Assembly: GCA_903938955.1 (NCBI GenBank)
Contig: CAJAFJ010000213.1
Coordinates: forward strand, 1-8,686
Direction: 5' to 3'
DNA: 8,686 nucleotides
Origin: an uncultured beta proteobacterium
Lineage (GTDB): Bacteria; Pseudomonadota; Gammaproteobacteria; Burkholderiales; Burkholderiaceae
The notes beneath the pieces were generated by a model that was given only the letters and a program-made list of their open reading frames with translations, was not told the origin of the DNA and made no database searches. Below, piece after piece: positions 4,999-8,686 of the stretch. Every line of letters starts with the position of its first letter. Positions within the stretch are counted from its first letter, which is position 1. Both the position numbers and the translations under genes were made by a program.

Positions 4999-7173
4999 AT
5001 GAACCTTCTGACAGCCATTCACCGTGTCGATTTGCTCGGCGGATTGCAAGCGTCGCTGCGCGGCCTTACCTCGACGATCGCGCCGGTGTTGTTGTTCGTC
5101 ACCCTGCTGGGCCCGCAAGCCATGGCTGCGAGCTTCTGGGCGACGGTAATCACAGCCACCCTGATTCCGGCCGTGCACATGCTGCTCAAGAGCAAGTCAG
5201 GCGTGATACCGGGGGCACGCATGGCGTCCCTGGCGGCCTACATTAGCTTGGTGGTTGCCTTGACGGATGCGGCGGGCCATGCCTCAGGTCATGCCACCGC
5301 CATGAATCTCAGTGCCGAGCAGTTGCGCCTGGGTCTGGCCGCCGGCAGCCTTATGTTCATGGCCGCCAGTGCGCTGATCTGGCTGATCGGGGCGCTCGGC
5401 TTCGGTAATTTGTTCAAGATGATTCCCATGCCGGTCACCTCAGGCATCAGCAACGGGACTGCTTTGCTGTTATTGACGCTGGCCGTCGACAAGCTGACGC
5501 ATAACCACCAGGCCGTTTTCACGGCCGCAATCATGGTGGGCTGCTTTCTCATCTGGCCCTTCTTCCAGGCCAGGTCAAAGCCGCTGGCCCGCGTGCCGGC
5601 GGTGGTGATGTCCCTGCTAGCCGGGCTGGCCGCCTCCATGCTGACGGAGTCGCCTTTTCAAATGCCCATGCCATCGGGCACACCGGATTGGTCCTGGGTG
5701 TCGGTGCGACTCTGGTCCGAATTGCCGCAGAACGAGCTAGGCCACCTGATCGGCCTGGGCTTGCCCAACTTCCTGACCCTGGCGCTGGTGATGATTCTGG
5801 AGACCTTCACCGCGGCCAATGAAATGGAGCGGCGCTTCGGTGTTCGCGTCAACGCCAACCGCGAGTTGATGGTGCTGGGCGGGTCCAATATGGTGAGTGC
5901 CTTGCTGGGCGGCGTACCTTGTACCGGGCACAACTCGCGCAGCATTGCCAGCTGGCTGGCCGGTGGGCGGGGTACGCAGGTGGCGTTGATCGGGCTGTCA
6001 TTGACCGGCGTCCTGCTGCTGACCCTGGGTCCATGGCTGTTGGCGCTGCCGGTCGGCATGGTGGCCGGATTGCTGCTGCTGCAGTGTCTGCTGATGGTCG
6101 AACGTGAAGTGTTTCACCGGATATGGGAGATGATCCACACCCGCCAATGGCGTCAGGAGGGGACGTCTGATCTGGGGTTCTGGACCTCCATCGTGATCAC
6201 GGTGGTTGAATATATTGGCGACTTGGTTTGGGCTTGCTCCGTGGGCATCGGCTTGTCATGCCTGGTGATCCTGCGGCGCGTCTCGGACAGCCTCACCGCG
6301 CGTTGGGCTTACCTGGACCATCACCGATCACACCGTGTTCGCAGTTTCGATGAGAACACCGCGCTGAACCAGCAATTCAACCGGGTCGGCGTGCTGCGTC
6401 TCAGCGGTCATCTGTTTTTTGGCAACAGTATCCGCTTGACGCAATTGGCCGATGAGCTCAAGTCGGGCGCCCTTGCGGTTGTCATTGATGTCAGCCGTGT
6501 TCGCGATGTGGACCCCAGCGGTCTGGACGCACTGACGTGGCTGATCCGCGCGCTGCTCGAACAGAAAACCCGCGTCGTCATTGCCGGGTTGACGCAGACG
6601 CATTCGCCGGAACTGCGCAAGGACTTGGGTGCGATGAAACACATTCATCTGGCGATCGATCTGGATCGCGGCCTGGAATTTTGTGAAAACCTGGTTCTGG
6701 CAGAAGCCCCGCAGCATGCGGGAGCCCTGCTTCAGCAGGCGTTGTTGGACAACAGCCTGCTGGAAGACCTGACGCCGCGCGAGCGCCAAATGCTGTTGAC
6801 GCTCGGCCAACCGCGTGAAGTGGCCAAAGGCGAAGCCTTGTTTTTAAAAGGCGACAAAGCCGACGGGGTGTGGTTGCTGCAACAAGGCTTTGTCAGCATT
6901 TTGTCGGGTGGCGAACATTCCACGCGTTTTTCCACGCTGGGACCGGGCCAGTTTCTTGGCGAAATGAGCCTGATTGATGGCAAGCTACGGTCCGCCACAG
7001 CGCTGGCCGACAGTCCCGTGCGCGCCCTGTTGCTGGATCAGGAAGCCATCGCCACCTTGGCACAACAGGAGCCCGATGCGGTTTGGAAGATCATGCGCAA
7101 CATCGCCAGATACCTGTCCTACCGCATGCGCAGTGCCTCGGAGTTGTTGGCCGTCGAGGCCGTCACGACCTGA
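4999..7173 (+). CDS. SulP-type anion transporter with STAS and C-terminal cyclic-nucleotide-binding domains
   Basis: The 724-residue membrane protein has about twelve hydrophobic segments within residues 20-428. The SulP core is clearest at 266-312 (ILETFTAANEMERRFG, NANRELMVLGGSN, LLGGVPCTGHNSRS). A STAS domain follows at about 460-565, with its key loop IDVSRVRDVDPSGLD at 496-510. A CRP-like nucleotide-binding domain fills about 590-715; its phosphate-binding cassette is GQFLGEMSLIDGKLRSATAL (650-669), keeping E655 and R664. Ordinary SulP proteins end after STAS, so transport may be gated by cAMP or another nucleotide. Possible cargo includes sulfate, bicarbonate or a dicarboxylate; the sequence does not decide. 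The usual first-helix signature is divergent. AAGGA (4987-4991) lies 7 nt before the ATG. It stands alone, divergent from the dehydrogenase gene and convergent with ssb. Confidence 0.9.
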   Translation: MNLLTAIHRVDLLGGLQASLRGLTSTIAPVLLFVTLLGPQAMAASFWATVITATLIPAVHMLLKSKSGVIPGARMASLAAYISLVVALTDAAGHASGHATAMNLSAEQLRLGLAAGSLMFMAASALIWLIGALGFGNLFKMIPMPVTSGISNGTALLLLTLAVDKLTHNHQAVFTAAIMVGCFLIWPFFQARSKPLARVPAVVMSLLAGLAASMLTESPFQMPMPSGTPDWSWVSVRLWSELPQNELGHLIGLGLPNFLTLALVMILETFTAANEMERRFGVRVNANRELMVLGGSNMVSALLGGVPCTGHNSRSIASWLAGGRGTQVALIGLSLTGVLLLTLGPWLLALPVGMVAGLLLLQCLLMVEREVFHRIWEMIHTRQWRQEGTSDLGFWTSIVITVVEYIGDLVWACSVGIGLSCLVILRRVSDSLTARWAYLDHHRSHRVRSFDENTALNQQFNRVGVLRLSGHLFFGNSIRLTQLADELKSGALAVVIDVSRVRDVDPSGLDALTWLIRALLEQKTRVVIAGLTQTHSPELRKDLGAMKHIHLAIDLDRGLEFCENLVLAEAPQHAGALLQQALLDNSLLEDLTPRERQMLLTLGQPREVAKGEALFLKGDKADGVWLLQQGFVSILSGGEHSTRFSTLGPGQFLGEMSLIDGKLRSATALADSPVRALLLDQEAIATLAQQEPDAVWKIMRNIARYLSYRMRSASELLAVEAVTT

Positions 7174-7219
7174 GTCGTGGCCGAGCAGCCAGATCAGGGC
7201 TTTAGAGAGCAAACTTTCC

Positions 7220-7258
7220 AAAAAAAGAAAAAGCCCAGTCAAATCAATGACTGGGCTT
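7220..7258 (-). terminator. Rho-independent terminator of ssb
   Basis: A perfect 11-bp stem (7231-7241 with 7248-7258, AAGCCCAGTCA and its complement) with a 6-nt loop is followed on the minus strand by a T-rich tract (7220-7230, broken by one C). It starts 30 bases past the ssb stop. On the plus strand the stem is followed by GGGTTGTTT, so it may also slow transcription arriving from the SulP gene, but less efficiently. Confidence 0.9.
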
Positions 7259-7288
7259 GGGTTGTTTACAACTTAAAAGTTGTTTCGG

Positions 7289-7813
7289 TCAGAACGGAAT
7301 GTCATCATCCATGTCATCAAAGCCGCTGCTCGGCCGTGATGGTGCTGGCGCCTGACGCTGCGCTGGGGCAGGTGCCTGGGGGCGCGAAGCGGGCGCGGGA
7401 CGGGAATAGCCACCGCCACCGCCGCCAGAACTGCCACCGCCATAGCCGTCATCGTGACCCGAAGGTTCGCCCATACCCTGACGGCTGCCCAGCATCTGCA
7501 TCTGGTCGGCACGGATTTCGGTGGTGTATTTTTCCTGGCCGTCTTTGTCGGTCCACTTGCGCGTGCGCAGGCTGCCTTCGACATAGATTTGCGCACCCTT
7601 GCGCAGGTACTGTTCCACAATTTCGGCCAGACGACCGTTGAACACAATGCGGTGCCACTCGGTGGCTTCCTTCATTTCATTGCTTTGCTTATCTTTCCAC
7701 TTGTCGGTGGTAGCGATAGTGACGTTGGCCACGCGGTCGCCATTGGGGAAGGTGCGCACTTCGGGGTCGCGCCCCAGGTTGCCGACCAAAATGACTTTAT
7801 TGACTGATGCCAT
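7289..7813 (-). CDS. ssb: Single-stranded DNA-binding protein SSB
   Basis: The 174-residue protein binds single-stranded DNA in replication, recombination and repair. Its OB-fold spans about residues 1-112, with [16 protein letters not shown] at 5-20, [14 protein letters not shown] at 52-65, [18 protein letters not shown] at 82-99 and MQMLG at 105-109. W39, W53 and W87 correspond to the DNA-stacking W40, W54 and W88 of the E. coli protein. A glycine-rich then proline/alanine-rich linker (115-163) leads to the acidic tip DDMDDDIPF, the docking peptide for partner proteins. AAGGA lies 6 nt before ATG 7813. The MFS gene ends 54 bases upstream on the same strand, so the two may be cotranscribed; a weak 5-bp hairpin (7837-7852) lies in that gap. 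The length and tail match the bacterial housekeeping form. Confidence 0.98.
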   Translation of the reverse strand: MASVNKVILVGNLGRDPEVRTFPNGDRVANVTIATTDKWKDKQSNEMKEATEWHRIVFNGRLAEIVEQYLRKGAQIYVEGSLRTRKWTDKDGQEKYTTEIRADQMQMLGSRQGMGEPSGHDDGYGGGSSGGGGGGYSRPAPASRPQAPAPAQRQAPAPSRPSSGFDDMDDDIPF

Positions 7814-7867
7814 GGTTTTCCTTGATTCTTGAGTTATGCGGTATGTCCCGCAAAATATCGTGTTGGA

Positions 7868-8686
7868 TTATCCTGCCTTTGGCGCCGGCCCGGTCGGTTT
7901 CAGCACCGGCGGCGTGCTCATCGGCCAAGCCACCACCAGCCACAACAGCATGACGACCGCGCAAACGCTGAACAGGCCCTGGGCACCCAGGTGCTTCATC
8001 AACCAGCCGCCGGTCACGCCGCCGACAAAAAACCCGAGCGACTGCAGCGTGTTGTAAACCCCCATCGCCGCGCCCCGGGCGTTGGCCGGTGCCACGCGCG
8101 AGGCCAGACTGGGCTGCGTCGCCTCCAATATATTGAAGCCGCAAAAAAACATAAACAGCAAAACCGCCAAGGCGCCCAGGCTGGGCGAACCGGCAGACAC
8201 CGCCCAAAAGCCCAGCTGCACCACGCTGATCAGCCCGACGGCGGTTAAAAACACGGCGCGCAGGTAACCGCGCTTTTCCATCGGGAACACACCGCCCATG
8301 ATGACAAACGAGCCCAGTACCGCCGGCAGATACACCCACCAGTGGTGCTCCCGGGCCAAGCCCGCTTGCACCAGCATGGCAGGCACCGCCATCCACATCG
8401 CCAACTGGACCGCATGCAGCACAAACACGCCAAAATTCAAGCGCAGCAAGGCGGGCAGGCGCAGCACGTCAGCCAGACGGCCGCGCGGCAGGTTTTTATG
8501 TTCCTGCGGCTCGGCCGGCACCCACCAGATCACCACGGCAATACCGGCCAGCGCCAGGCTGCAGGTCATGGCAAACAGCCCGGTCAACCCGATGTACGCC
8601 ACCAGCAAGGGCGCCACCACCAGCGACAGGGCAAACATCAGGCCAATGCTGGCGCCCACCAGCGCCATCGACTTGGTGCGCACCTC
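7868..8686 (-). CDS. MFS transporter, C-terminal part
   Basis: The 272 visible residues are the C-terminal two thirds of a major facilitator protein; the start lies beyond the right edge. The first residues EVRTKSMALVGASIG are the loop and start of helix 5 that follow the A-helix motifs of drug-efflux-like members. About eight membrane segments follow, including GSFVIMGGVFPM, LLFMFFCGFNILEATQP and GVYNTLQSLGFFVGG, the last preceded by the common VAPANARGAAMG loop. The style resembles YajR-like efflux pumps that sit before ssb in Burkholderiales; substrate is unknown. The GTG at 8681-8683 is internal, not a start, because the frame continues upstream and four helices would be missing. The stop lies 54 bases before ssb, which suggests one transcription unit. 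Confidence 0.93.
   Translation of the reverse strand, partial: EVRTKSMALVGASIGLMFALSLVVAPLLVAYIGLTGLFAMTCSLALAGIAVVIWWVPAEPQEHKNLPRGRLADVLRLPALLRLNFGVFVLHAVQLAMWMAVPAMLVQAGLAREHHWWVYLPAVLGSFVIMGGVFPMEKRGYLRAVFLTAVGLISVVQLGFWAVSAGSPSLGALAVLLFMFFCGFNILEATQPSLASRVAPANARGAAMGVYNTLQSLGFFVGGVTGGWLMKHLGAQGLFSVCAVVMLLWLVVAWPMSTPPVLKPTGPAPKAG

Noticed and set aside
7231..7258. The same hairpin as a dedicated plus-strand terminator for the SulP gene
   Set aside because: The stem is symmetric, but the plus-strand side lacks a T-run, so only partial termination is plausible in that direction.
8681..8683. GTG as the start of the MFS transporter
   Set aside because: It lies within the loop before helix 5; the frame remains open to the right edge, so the true start is outside the window.

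Overview
The window is GC-rich and looks like chromosome from a betaproteobacterium of the order Burkholderiales, probably a Comamonadaceae member near Rhodoferax or Polaromonas. This rests on the protein types, an SSB ending in DDDIPF, and an MFS gene directly before ssb, an order I recall from that group. No species can be fixed from the sequence alone. I see no rRNA, tRNA, insertion sequence, CRISPR array or phage gene.

Left part (1-4744): a sugar-acid catabolic locus. On the minus strand lie a dctP gene for a TRAP-transporter binding protein, then a strong intrinsic terminator, then the N-terminal 236 codons of an IlvD/Edd sugar-acid dehydratase that runs off the left edge. A LysR-type regulator is divergent from dctP. 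A class-III-like alpha-ketoglutarate semialdehyde dehydrogenase converges on the regulator. The likely scheme is uptake of an aldonate or aldarate (L-arabinonate-like is the best guess), dehydration to a 2-keto-3-deoxy acid, a further dehydration encoded elsewhere, and oxidation of the semialdehyde to 2-oxoglutarate. The small and large TRAP membrane subunits are not in the window.

The most interesting regulatory signal is a pair of related 19-bp sites, one between the regulator and dctP and one upstream of the dehydrogenase gene. They match at 14 of 19 positions, both keep a T-N11-A core, and both are centred exactly 57 bp from the end of a predicted -10 hexamer. That puts them near -64, where LysR-type activators usually bind. 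They probably make the two minus-strand promoters one regulon of the LysR protein.

Middle part (4745-7173): a 254-bp control region rich in CATG dyads and CATGTC repeats, followed by a 724-residue SulP-type anion transporter with a STAS domain and an added C-terminal cyclic-nucleotide-binding domain. The N-terminal transporter signature is divergent.

Right part (7174-8686): ssb on the minus strand, ending in a clear terminator, preceded by the C-terminal 272 codons of an MFS transporter that enters from the right edge. The two are probably cotranscribed. SulP and ssb converge on the terminator region.
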